From NCBI RefSeq assembly GCF_000425145.1, contig NZ_AULF01000021.1, positions 34,959 through 98,958 of the forward strand: 64,000 nucleotides of DNA. Direction: 5' to 3'. The notes under the pieces were generated by a model. It had not been told where the DNA came from and made no database searches. It worked only from the letters and a program-made list of their open reading frames with translations. Made by a program: the position numbers and the translations under genes. This document shows, piece by piece, positions 27,127-36,800 of the stretch; the stretch's first letter is position 1, and the number at the start of each line of letters is the position of its first letter. The DNA is from Pedobacter glucosidilyticus DSM 23534 (GTDB lineage: Bacteria; Bacteroidota; Bacteroidia; Sphingobacteriales; Sphingobacteriaceae).

Positions 27127-30100
27127 CTATTGTTTAATCATTTGCTTAGTTATGAGCTTACCTTCTCCAAATAATCTGATATTGTAAATACCGCTTCCAA
27201 GATTGCTAATATCTAAACTGATGCTGTTTTCTTGCTTTTGAATAGTTTGACTCATTAATATCTTACCAGTTAGGTCTATAACCTCTAATTTTTGGTAAAC
27301 ATCAGCCTCAAAACTTAAATTAATTAAACTGCTTGCTGGGTTAGGATAAACTGTTAACTCTTTTGAACTAAATGTTACATTTACAGCTCTTACACCTAAA
27401 TCTGTTTGTTTACCATTATCATCATATTGTATTAATTGATAATAATTTGAACCACTAGCAGGTCTAGTGTCTGTATAATCATACTGTGCTTGTTGTGTTG
27501 AGTTTCCTGAACCGTTTACTTTAGCTATGGAACTAAAATTTTTACCATCTGTTGATTTTAAAATTTCAAAATAGCTGTTATTCGTTTCTGATGCTGTTAG
27601 CCAATTTAACTGCACTGTTCCATTAGTTTGAAGTTTGGCTTGGTAACTTATTAATGATACTGGTAAAGGAACTATATCTGCATTCCTAATAACTGAAACA
27701 TTATCAGAGAATTCATTTGCAACTATTAAGTCGGGTTTGGTGTCTCCATCTATATCACCTACAATGACGTTTCTAGTTACGAGACCCGCCGTAATTTGAA
27801 CTACAGAACCGAAGTTAATGCTACCAATGCTAGAAGTGTTTGGAAAAACATTCACAAAGCTATTATTAGCAGTCAACAAATCTGGTTTTCCATCGCTATC
27901 TATATCGCCTAAAGCAAAAGAATCATGAGAACCTAATAAAAAATCAACCTTTGCGGCAAAGTTGATGTTTCCGGGTGTAGAGGTATTGAGAAAACATGAA
28001 AATCTTGAATCAAAACCATAAGTTACCGCCACATCAAGTTTTGTATCTCCATCCAAATCACCAATTACCATAGAAACATCATATTCTCTGGTACGAATAA
28101 AAACTCCATTTTCAAAACTTATCACCCCATTTATAGATGTATTACGATACACGGTAAATCCCGTATCTCCTCCTAATACCAAGTCTAATAGGTTATCTCC
28201 GTCTATATCTGCCGCGGTAATATTATAGGTGTAAAGCTGCCCAACAATAGTTATAGCGCTACTAAAACTTATGCTTCCGCTTGAGGATGAGTTAGGATAT
28301 ACCAAAATCTCCCCGTCTTTGGCAACTGCAATATCAGGTCTACCATCGCTATTAAAATCCCCAATGGTAAACCAAGAATAAAAGCTAGCGTTAACAACCA
28401 AAAATTCTTTTGCAGCAAAGCTAATGTTGCCGCTGGTTGATGTATTTCTAAATATTGAAATATTGGCACTAGCTGAATTAGATACAATTACATCGGGCTT
28501 CCCATCTCCATCTATATCGCTAATAATTACATTTATAGGAAGAACAGTGCTAAGATCAATTTTGTCAGCAAAACTGCTTGATGAAATACTTCCATTAGTT
28601 GCAGTGTTTCTTAGAACTGATATTGTATTGCCAACATAATTTGCAACCACCAAATCGGCTTTGCCGTCTCCATCTAAATCACCACTTGCCGTAAATATAG
28701 GGCTATCGCCAGCTGCAAAGTCTACTTTATCATCGGTAGTGAATACACCTGCTTTGCTAGGACTAAAAAGTGGATGGAATTTTTTTAAACTTTGGGCAGC
28801 TAAAGTTGTACTTGCATTTAAAACATTAAGATAATCGTAAGTTGCTCCCACTGGCACAGTAACCGTTAAACTAGTTGCTGTTGCCGCTGTAACAGTTGCT
28901 CTGGTAGCTCCAAAAAACACCACATTATTTGTAGTTGTGGTATTAAAGTTAGTGCCTGTTATGGTTACTGCATCTCCTGGTTTGGCGTTTAACGGGGAGA
29001 AACTGGTAATAGTTGGAGGTAGGTCCGTATTTCTCAATATAGAAATTGTATTACTCAGATAATGAGATGTAACCAAATCAGGTTTATGATCACCATCTAA
29101 ATCTGCGATGACTACAGAATGAGGATTATTTCCAAGGCTCAAGCTTACCGAAGAGCTAAAACTTAACATTCCGCTACTACTGGTATTACGTAACAATGAA
29201 AATGTATTTGACCCCAAAACAGGCACTACAAAGTCAGGCTTACTGTCCCCGTCTAAATCACCTATAGAGAAATATTCATGAATATTACCAGTTGTAACAT
29301 CAATTTTAGGATTAAGATTAAAGTTACCGTTACTGCTGGCATTAAGAAAGACAGAAATATTACTCGAGTTACGATTGAGTATTGCTAGATCAGACTTTCC
29401 GTCTCCATCAAAGTCATCAATAGCAACCGCAATTGGTCTAGTTCCGGCAGTAAAATCAACTTTTGGATTAAAGCTAACATTACCAATACTACTTGCGTTC
29501 AGGAATACAGAAAAATTATTGGAGCCAAAATTAGTAACAGCTAAATCAAGCTTTCCATCAATATTTAAGTCTCCAATAGCAATAAATCTTGGGGAAGATC
29601 CGGCAATAACATCTACTTTAGGTGCAAAACTAAGACTATCAGTAGTACTGGTGTTACGTAGTATGGAGATATCGCCAGATGATTCGTTAACAACTGCCAA
29701 ATCAGGCTTTCCATCTCCATCTAAATCACCAATAGATGATATACGAGGACTACTGCCCGTTGTAAAATCTATTTTGTTATCAAATGAACCTGCATCTAGC
29801 AAACCAATTGTACTTATATTACGAAATACCGAAATACTAGATGAACCATAGTTGGTAACTACTAAATCAGGTTTACCATCTCCATCTAAATCTCTTATCG
29901 CTACTGCAAATGGTTCATTTTCTGTTGCAAAATCTACCTTAGTTGCAAAACTGACTGATGTGATATTTCCAATATTACTTATATTGTGATATACAGAAAC
30001 CGTATTTGAATTCTTGTTAGCAACCGCCAAATCAGATTTTCCGTCTCCATCTAAATCGCCTACTGCTATAAGATGAGGGGCATCACCTGCCACTAAAACT

Positions 30101-30507
30101 TGCTCTGCCGCAAAATCTGTCGTTGTAATATTTGTTTTTTCAGGACTATAAATCGGATTAAAACTACCTAAGCTTTGTGTAGCTAAACTAGTGGCTGTAT
30201 TTAATAAAGTTATGGGTGCAAAAGTTGCTCCACTGGGTACCGTTACTATTAAGCTCGTAGTAGTTGCCGCTGTTACAGCTGCCTTTGTTGCTCCAAAGAA
30301 AACCACGTTATTTGTAGTTGTGGTATTGAAATTTGTCCCAGTAATTGTAACTGCGTCGCCTGGTTTGGCGCTTAATGGATTAAACGAAGTAATACTAGGC
30401 ACTTGTGCGCTAACATTAATAGAAGCAAATATTAAAGCGAAAAGTGAGATTAAAACTTTATTTACTTTGAATTTAAGTAAAGATTTACAAGTAAAAATTG
30501 TAATCAT
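27127..30507 (-). CDS. Type-A T9SS surface protein, second paralogue with two TIG + seven-blade units
   Basis: The product has 1126 residues with a hydrophobic export signal ending SINVSAQ. The annotated ATG gives a long N-region before the hydrophobic core, so the true start may be slightly downstream. It has TIG, seven FG-GAP repeats, TIG, seven FG-GAP repeats, a linker and a Por sorting tail (LTVYPNPASSLINLSFEA ... TKQMIKQ). Some calcium loops in the second block are weaker (for example DIDGDNLLDL, DFNSDGRPDI), so this propeller has diverged more. It forms a paralogous pair with the preceding entry and is probably also displayed on the surface. A clear terminator follows it. Confidence 0.9.
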   Translation of the reverse strand: MITIFTCKSLLKFKVNKVLISLFALIFASINVSAQVPSITSFNPLSAKPGDAVTITGTNFNTTTTNNVVFFGATKAAVTAATTTSLIVTVPSGATFAPITLLNTATSLATQSLGSFNPIYSPEKTNITTTDFAAEQVLVAGDAPHLIAVGDLDGDGKSDLAVANKNSNTVSVYHNISNIGNITSVSFATKVDFATENEPFAVAIRDLDGDGKPDLVVTNYGSSSISVFRNISTIGLLDAGSFDNKIDFTTGSSPRISSIGDLDGDGKPDLAVVNESSGDISILRNTSTTDSLSFAPKVDVIAGSSPRFIAIGDLNIDGKLDLAVTNFGSNNFSVFLNASSIGNVSFNPKVDFTAGTRPIAVAIDDFDGDGKSDLAILNRNSSNISVFLNASSNGNFNLNPKIDVTTGNIHEYFSIGDLDGDSKPDFVVPVLGSNTFSLLRNTSSSGMLSFSSSVSLSLGNNPHSVVIADLDGDHKPDLVTSHYLSNTISILRNTDLPPTITSFSPLNAKPGDAVTITGTNFNTTTTNNVVFFGATRATVTAATATSLTVTVPVGATYDYLNVLNASTTLAAQSLKKFHPLFSPSKAGVFTTDDKVDFAAGDSPIFTASGDLDGDGKADLVVANYVGNTISVLRNTATNGSISSSSFADKIDLSTVLPINVIISDIDGDGKPDVIVSNSASANISIFRNTSTSGNISFAAKEFLVVNASFYSWFTIGDFNSDGRPDIAVAKDGEILVYPNSSSSGSISFSSAITIVGQLYTYNITAADIDGDNLLDLVLGGDTGFTVYRNTSINGVISFENGVFIRTREYDVSMVIGDLDGDTKLDVAVTYGFDSRFSCFLNTSTPGNINFAAKVDFLLGSHDSFALGDIDSDGKPDLLTANNSFVNVFPNTSSIGSINFGSVVQITAGLVTRNVIVGDIDGDTKPDLIVANEFSDNVSVIRNADIVPLPVSLISYQAKLQTNGTVQLNWLTASETNNSYFEILKSTDGKNFSSIAKVNGSGNSTQQAQYDYTDTRPASGSNYYQLIQYDDNGKQTDLGVRAVNVTFSSKELTVYPNPASSLINLSFEADVYQKLEVIDLTGKILMSQTIQKQENSISLDISNLGSGIYNIRLFGEGKLITKQMIKQ

Positions 30508-30903
30508 ATAATGTTTATAAGTTAAAATAAGAGAGCTTAAAAAGCTTATTATACTTTATAGAAAACATATTAAACTTTTATGAGAGTAAAATTAGGCTTA
30601 GAATTTCAATTTATGTAGCCTAAAAAGACGCAGATATAGCCCAAAAGGACATAATTATAAATAATTGTGGAAATCAAGGCCCAGAAACATAACAAGAATT
30701 ACGTTTTTGGGCAAAAAATGACACAATTTAGCTTTCAGATATTGATTTAAGTTAAGCGGAACTCTTTTTAACCGGAAAAATAGCCGTTTTATGATCTCTT
30801 ATAAAAAGAAATCATATAAAATAGGTTAATTATCCAAAAAATTAGAGATTTTGATACTTATAACACCTTAAATCTATTAGGATTTGTTTTATATAACTTT
30901 ATA
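30508..30903. other. Intergenic region, nothing recognised
   Basis: About 400 AT-rich bases lie between the surface-protein gene and the AraC-type gene, both read leftwards. No gene, tRNA or strong hairpin is visible. The part next to 30507 should contain the promoter of the surface-protein gene, but I could not pick a convincing -7/-33 pair. Confidence 0.5.
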
Positions 30904-31962
30904 CTATACACTTGAAGGATTAGTATGATGATAGCTTTTAAAAGCTAAAGTAAATTTACTGGCATTGTTATACCCCATGGTAAAGGCTAAATCTTTAACT
31001 TTTATCTTATCTTCTTTCAATAATTTCATCGCTAAATCCATTTGTTTAGCCCTAAACCATTTTAAAGTACTTATTCTAAACCACTGCTTAAATAAGGTTT
31101 TAACTTTAGTGGGAGATGTATTGGTATAATTTGCCAAAAAATTAATCCCTGGAAAATCTTTCAACAAATTGTTCTCTAAATAATCGATGATTTTAATCAT
31201 GATTAATTTATCTTCTTTAGAAAAATTAATATCTGTTAAATCTTTGGTTATACCATCAAAAAATTCTCCTAATAGACTTAATGATCTTGACTTAAATAAA
31301 AATTTAGCTGATTCTCCTTGACTGATGGACTTAATTCCTAAAAACAATTGTTCAATTTTATATTGGGCATCAACTACCGGATTTTTAATAAATGGGTTGT
31401 ACTTTAATTCTGAACTAAATAAAACTTTAAGTGGATGGTTATCATGGAGTTTAGATATAGAAAAATTTCTCTCTAACCAATGTTCATCAAAAGAAAAGCA
31501 AATAATAAGATTACTAGAATCTTTATAATGATAAGCATTAAGTTGTTCGCCAGGATGATAAAGTGTCCAAATTTTATCCATCATCGTATGACCATTTAAA
31601 TTTCCCTTTCTATCATTTTTATCACTGTAGCTGATGTATGATAAATTATAGAAGCCCTTGGTTACCACCTGATCTTTGTTGATGAAAGCCAAATTTGTTT
31701 TATAATGGCAATCAGAAATAACAACCCACAATCCTTCTTCAAATTCAAAATAATATAAAGCCCCCTTTAGAAAAAGTGTATTGGTTTTTAATACTTGCTC
31801 ATTGGGGTAATGATGCATAAAAGGTAGAGATTTTACCGACTCTACCATTAATTTAGGGTGAGTAAATTGGTATGGAAACTCGAAAAAGCCATTATTATAT
31901 TTAAATGCTTTAGCTAAAATTTTCTTTTTCCAATGATTTACAATTTCAAATATATTTTCCAA
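30904..31962 (-). CDS. AraC-family transcriptional regulator
   Basis: The 352-residue protein has a C-terminal AraC/XylS DNA-binding domain (about residues 255-352). The second helix-turn-helix is recognisable in KVKDLAFTMGYNNASKFTLA followed by FKSYHHTNPSSV. The first is around INFLANYTNTSPTKVKTLF. The N-terminal 250 residues have no domain I recognise and may be a ligand-binding or dimerisation module, as in other Bacteroidota AraC-type regulators. It reads in the same direction as the surface-protein genes, 397 bp upstream of the nearest one. That proximity makes it a candidate regulator of them, but nothing in the sequence proves it. Confidence 0.88.
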   Translation of the reverse strand: MENIFEIVNHWKKKILAKAFKYNNGFFEFPYQFTHPKLMVESVKSLPFMHHYPNEQVLKTNTLFLKGALYYFEFEEGLWVVISDCHYKTNLAFINKDQVVTKGFYNLSYISYSDKNDRKGNLNGHTMMDKIWTLYHPGEQLNAYHYKDSSNLIICFSFDEHWLERNFSISKLHDNHPLKVLFSSELKYNPFIKNPVVDAQYKIEQLFLGIKSISQGESAKFLFKSRSLSLLGEFFDGITKDLTDINFSKEDKLIMIKIIDYLENNLLKDFPGINFLANYTNTSPTKVKTLFKQWFRISTLKWFRAKQMDLAMKLLKEDKIKVKDLAFTMGYNNASKFTLAFKSYHHTNPSSV

Positions 31963-32262
31963 AATTTATTGAAATGAAATTAATTTCCTAAGATTAAATA
32001 AACGAATAAATGATTAAATCACAAAATTTCAAACTTCAAGTTTTTAAACTTTTCTTATTATCGTTTTTTAGAATTAATTTTTTCTTTTAAATCAATTAAT
32101 AATTTTATATCGTTCATTATCGCATCAGAATTTGGAATTATTTTATTTGTTGCAGCTATTTTTAAAAAGTATAATAAGACGCAACATCAATTATTTGTTA
32201 CATTATTAGGATAATAACTTATATATTTATAATTTTGTAACACAATTTACCACAACTTATTC
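31963..32262. promoter_or_regulatory. AT-rich divergent region with promoter of the Xre/ImmA/PIN module
   Basis: This 300-bp, very AT-rich region separates the divergent AraC and Xre genes. TAATTTTG at 32230-32237 matches the -7 pattern TAnnTTTG and lies 25 bp before the Xre start. A well-spaced -33 element is not obvious. The word ATTCATGAAC overlaps the Xre start codon (32259-32268) and also occurs in the palindrome at 1117-1133. No gene is visible. Confidence 0.45.
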
Positions 32263-32613
32263 ATGAACCACGCATCCATTTTAAGCAAAAATATTGTTGC
32301 CTTTAGAAAACACATGGGGCTAACTCAAGATGCCTTAGCACAATTCCTTGGCATACATAGAGAGATGATTAGTTATTTTGAAAGTGACAGCAGAGAACCT
32401 TCTGCTGAGATATTGTTAAAATTAGCAGATCTTTTTGGTTGTGAGTTAGAAGACCTTCTAGAAGACAATCCAGAAGCTATTAATGCCTGCTTAGCTTTTG
32501 CATTTAGAGCAGAAGAATTAGCTGCAGAAGATTTAGCTACAATTGCAGAATTTAAAAAAATTGTAAAAAATTATTTAACTCTAAGCAACTTAAAACTTGG
32601 CAGCCATTCCTAA
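32263..32613 (+). CDS. Xre-family HTH regulator, first gene of a three-gene module
   Basis: The 116-residue protein has an N-terminal Xre/Cro helix-turn-helix (about residues 8-66; NIVAFRKHMGLTQDALAQFL, GIHREMISYFESDSREPSAE, LADLFGCELEDLLED). A short acidic and helical C-terminal part follows. Its end overlaps the next gene by 17 bp. Upstream HTH genes coupled to ImmA/IrrE-type peptidases usually encode the DNA-binding repressor that the peptidase acts on. Here it would repress its own operon and act as an antitoxin or sensor. That role is inferred. Confidence 0.88.
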   Translation: MNHASILSKNIVAFRKHMGLTQDALAQFLGIHREMISYFESDSREPSAEILLKLADLFGCELEDLLEDNPEAINACLAFAFRAEELAAEDLATIAEFKKIVKNYLTLSNLKLGSHS

Positions 32614-33331
32614 TATCATTACAAAAAAAGCAGTTGAATTTAGACAAGAAAACGGTTTAAACAATACAGAACCCATCCTACTTAAAAGTATTTTATTAAG
32701 CAATAATGTTCTTACTGTTTACAAACCACTATCCGGAGTATTTTCTGGCATGGCCATTAAAGCAGCTGATAAAAAATTTATATTAATTAATTCTAATCAT
32801 AGTTTAGGAAAGCAACACTTTACAATTGCTCACGAGCTTTATCACCTATTTAAGCAATCTGATTTTAAATTTCGTTCATGTATTACAGGTAAATTCGATA
32901 AATCTGATTTAGAAGAATACAATGCCGATTTATTTGCAGCAGAACTATTACTTCCAGAAGATGGTATTTACAAACAAATACCCGATAATGAATTAAAAAA
33001 AGATAAGATTCAGTTACCAACTATCCTTAAACTAGAACAATATTTCTATACTTCAAGAGCGGCCTTACTTTATCGATTAAAAACACTTGGTTTAATATCT
33101 ATACCTAAATTTAACGAGTATAGTGTTGATATAAAAAGAGGTGCTATTAATCATGGTTTCGATACTCGTTTATATGAAAAAGGAAATGAAGGTCTTGTTA
33201 TTGGTCAATATGGGCAATTAGCTAAAGAACTTTATGATGCTGATGTTATTTCTGAGAGTTTTTATATGTCTTTAATGATGGATATTGGAAAAGATATTTA
33301 TGCCGACACCTTTGATGAGCCAGAGTCGTAA
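32597..33331 (+). CDS. ImmA/IrrE-family metallopeptidase
   Basis: The 244-residue protein is of the COG2856/ImmA-IrrE type. The zinc site HEXXH is at residues 79-83 in HFTIAHELYHLF. The downstream metal ligand region is EEYNADLFAAELLLPED, as in ImmA and IrrE. Translation seems to start at TTG 32597, since no ATG precedes the conserved part. The start lies 17 bp inside the Xre gene. Known members cleave a partner HTH repressor on a stress signal. The C-terminal 80 residues (RGAINHGFDTRLYEKGN...) are family-specific and I cannot assign them. The next gene again overlaps by 17 bp. Confidence 0.9.
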   Translation: MAAIPNIITKKAVEFRQENGLNNTEPILLKSILLSNNVLTVYKPLSGVFSGMAIKAADKKFILINSNHSLGKQHFTIAHELYHLFKQSDFKFRSCITGKFDKSDLEEYNADLFAAELLLPEDGIYKQIPDNELKKDKIQLPTILKLEQYFYTSRAALLYRLKTLGLISIPKFNEYSVDIKRGAINHGFDTRLYEKGNEGLVIGQYGQLAKELYDADVISESFYMSLMMDIGKDIYADTFDEPES

Positions 33332-33845
33332 ATACATTTTAGTTGATGCTGATCTACTCAGTCATTTCATGATATCCGGAAATATACTAATATTTCCTAA
33401 AATTTTTTCTAATCAAAAAGTGGTTTTAGAAATAGTTGCTGATGAGATTAGAAGGCATCCTAAGTTAAAAGTATACATCAATCAATTGATTCAGCTTAAG
33501 CAAATCACAGAAATTCCTTTACCACAAAAACCAGAAATTTTAAAAGAGTTTGCATTACTTAAAAAAACTAAAGGCCCCGGAGAGAGTGCTTGTATGGCTA
33601 TGGCTCGTTTTTCTAAGAATATCATAGCCTCTAATAATTGGAAAGATATTAAAGCTTATTGTGAAATTCATCAAATTGAATACCTATCTACTATGGATTT
33701 CATTTATGAAGCATACCAAAGTAAAATTTTAAGTTTGGCAGAATGCGACTTGATGATATATAACCTTATCACTGCTAAACAACCAGCTAAGTTACCATGT
33801 AAAAATCTGGAAGAATACTGTAAAATGAATGGTTTAACGCTCTAG
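33315..33845 (+). CDS. PIN-like nuclease, third gene of the module
   Basis: The product of about 176 residues starts at ATG 33315. Two further in-frame ATGs lie upstream at 33285 and 33300 but would increase the overlap with the peptidase gene. PIN-domain features are KYILVDADLL at the N-terminus (first acidic ligand), VADEIRRHP, GPGESACMAMARF (the acidic residue after Gly-Pro-Gly) and IIASNNWKDIK in place of the usual final acidic strand. PIN proteins are magnesium-dependent RNases and often toxins. I infer the domain from these motifs; overall similarity is modest. The genetic coupling to Xre and ImmA/IrrE suggests that this protein is the effector. Confidence 0.7.
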   Translation: MSQSRKYILVDADLLSHFMISGNILIFPKIFSNQKVVLEIVADEIRRHPKLKVYINQLIQLKQITEIPLPQKPEILKEFALLKKTKGPGESACMAMARFSKNIIASNNWKDIKAYCEIHQIEYLSTMDFIYEAYQSKILSLAECDLMIYNLITAKQPAKLPCKNLEEYCKMNGLTL

Positions 33846-33856
33846 TTCCCTTAACC

Positions 33857-36800
33857 CTAAAAATAAGCCCTCACCTGCAAGCCTCCGGTATGAATAGTTC
33901 TTACTTCATTAGATTTTCTTCCTTCGTAGGTGAGATTAAGTTGTATGCCATTAGAAATGGTTCTTTGGAAACCTGCCGACCAGGTAAGGTTGCTACCGGG
34001 CTGTAAGCCATCTAATAATTCGTAAGCTACGGGTGTATTGTTATTGCCTTCAAACTTGTTGTTGATGAGATTGAGTTGCGCCGTAAAAGTTCCTTTTTTA
34101 AGTAGGTTATATCTTACCTCAGAACCCAAACGCAGGTTTAAAGTTTCTTCGCCACCAAAGGCACTACCGTTGCTTTGCTTTCTTAAGCCAGAGTTTATCG
34201 TGATTTTAAAATCGGTAGTAAACTGGTAGCCAAACTCCGGTTTAAACTCATAAAAACTAATGGCATAATTACGCTCTGCAAAAAGTTCTGATGTAAAATC
34301 TTTAGCTCCGTTTTTTAACTCTATACTAAAATTACTCTTTCTAATAAAGTTCCAACGCAGTCTTAAGCCTTGTTCTTGCTGGTTACGACTATCAAAACCA
34401 TTGGTTAGCAAAATCTTACTGGCTGTGTTTTGGATATTGATATCGATACCCCAAACAGCATTTAAACGGTTATAAAACAAAGTGTTCCTGATGAAAGAGT
34501 TTAAAGAAACCAGGTCTTGCGCATCAATATTGGTTTGGAAAGGATTAAATAAAATATTACCATCGCCAGCTAAAACTTTCTTATCTATCCTTAATGCAGA
34601 TATAGAAGAAAACTTAGCCATCAGTTTAGAAATACCTTCTTTTTTCTTAAAGATACTTGCAGGGTTAAGTCTTAAAGTTTGGTTGATGCTGGTAAAATTA
34701 GACCTGATAAACTCGTTATTAGGCCTAAAAATACGGATATAACGGGCTTGGTCTGGAAAGCGAGAAATCTCAAACTCGTTTAACTCTTTAATACCATTGC
34801 TGTTATAATCATTCCAAGCGTAAATACCCTGCCCGGGCTGCACTTCTAAATAAATAAATTCTCTTCGGGGCTCTTGCCCTGTACCTAGCTCGTAAAAAGT
34901 ATTCAGGTTTAAAAAGCCTTTAAAAGCATTCAGATTATAATCTACCCTACCTAAAAGCGTTTCCTCGTCTCGGTTTAAGCTATCTAATTTCAGGTAATTA
35001 ATGGTACGGTAGCTGGTGTTAATAGTTAAGGTTGATTTCCCTTTTTTATTGATTTCTAGCTTACCGGTAAAAGTATTGGCTTTACTAAAAGGCGTAAGTT
35101 GGCTACCATCGGGCATATCATCAAAACGGGTAATATAGCCTATTTGGAAGCCTGTTTTGCTATTGGCTAAAGAGCGAATAAAAAAATCGTACTCTCTAAA
35201 GTTGAAAGATTGTAAAGTTAATTGCTTACTAATGCTGTTATAGGTTTTGTTAAGCTCTTCTTCATACCGAGTACCTGTTTCAAAAGTTTTAAAAGCTTTG
35301 GTTAGGATGAGTTTTTGCTTAAAAAAATCGCCTTCATCTAAACCAACCTCAGACTGTAAAAGGCTGGCATCATAACTAAATTGATACTTTTTAAAAGCAA
35401 ATCTGGAGTTGATAGCTTGCTGTATAGCGCTATAGTTTGCCCCTCTGGTAAAGCTAGAGATTTGATACTTCAACTGCTTGGCATCGGTTTTAAACAAACC
35501 TAAAGAAAGGGTTGTCCAATGCTCATTAGCTTGTTCTAAGTTGATGCCTCTAAAATTAAAATCGCGGTCAAATTCTACTGGGCGATATCTTTCTAAAGGT
35601 TTAAATTGCTGGTTCACATACTCGTAACTAATTTGGGTGTTTAACTTTAGTCCTGTAGAATCATTCCCTGCTAAACGGTTTTGCTGATTTAAAACTACTT
35701 TGTAAGCCAAACCTTTATTATCTGCATTTTGCAAATCAGAAAATAGGTTTACATCGTTATTACTCATCCCAACTTCGGTAAATAAACGCGTTTTTTTTGC
35801 GATTTGATAATCAGCGTTAAGCGTTAACAATTGCTGCTTTTTGGGTGTAATTAATAAGGTAACAGGTTCGTAATCTCCTTGCGGGATATTATTAATAGGT
35901 GCTACAAATACATAAACCCTACCGTTGGCAGTACTGGCAGCATCAACCCGATAGTTCCCTCGGTTTGCCCCTACAAAAGAAAAACCTACACGGTACTTTG
36001 CCAATTGCGGATTGGTGGAGTAAACATAAACCTGGTTAAAGCCCAATGTATCTACACGGCGGTATAAAATCTCATTCTCATTAAACGTAACCGAATCTAT
36101 ATTAGGAAATAATGCCTGATTGATATTATTACCAATACCACTTAAAAATTGCTGCTGCTCTTGACTTAAATCTTGTAAAAAGGGGCGATTAGGATTGTCT
36201 TGTTCTGAGTATAAGTTAAAGCCAATTTTTAATTTTTCTGATTTAAAATCCTGATTAACATAGTATAAACTTCTACCAAAAACCTTATCAGAATACTCAA
36301 ACTCTACCACAATACGGGTAAAACGGGTAATTAACCTTTTAGTAGTAAAAGTAAGTTCTGAGGTATTATAATCAACAATATAATCATTATCCTGCCCTCT
36401 TAACAGCAATTGACCATCTATAAAAACACGCTCTGTACCCGATAGTACTACAATAAACTGCTCGCCATTATTACCGGTTAAACGATATGGCCCCTGGTTA
36501 CCCTCTATACCATCAAACTGGTTACGGGCCGAGCGACCTTTGGCCACAGCACCAGCTACCTGCGTATTAAAAAGCTGTCCTTTTTTATTTTTATAGCTGT
36601 TTGATACATAAGCACCTTGCGTACGTTTAAAATAATTCATAAAATAACTATCTGGTTTACGCAACTCGTAATCTCCGGCAATTAAAGTAGTTTCTTTACG
36701 CTTTAGCTGGATAAAAACCCTGTCAAAATCATTAATCTGTTGAGTGTTTCCTTCTGGCTGTATAGGTAAATTATCATCAGAAATGGCGGCAGAAAACTCT

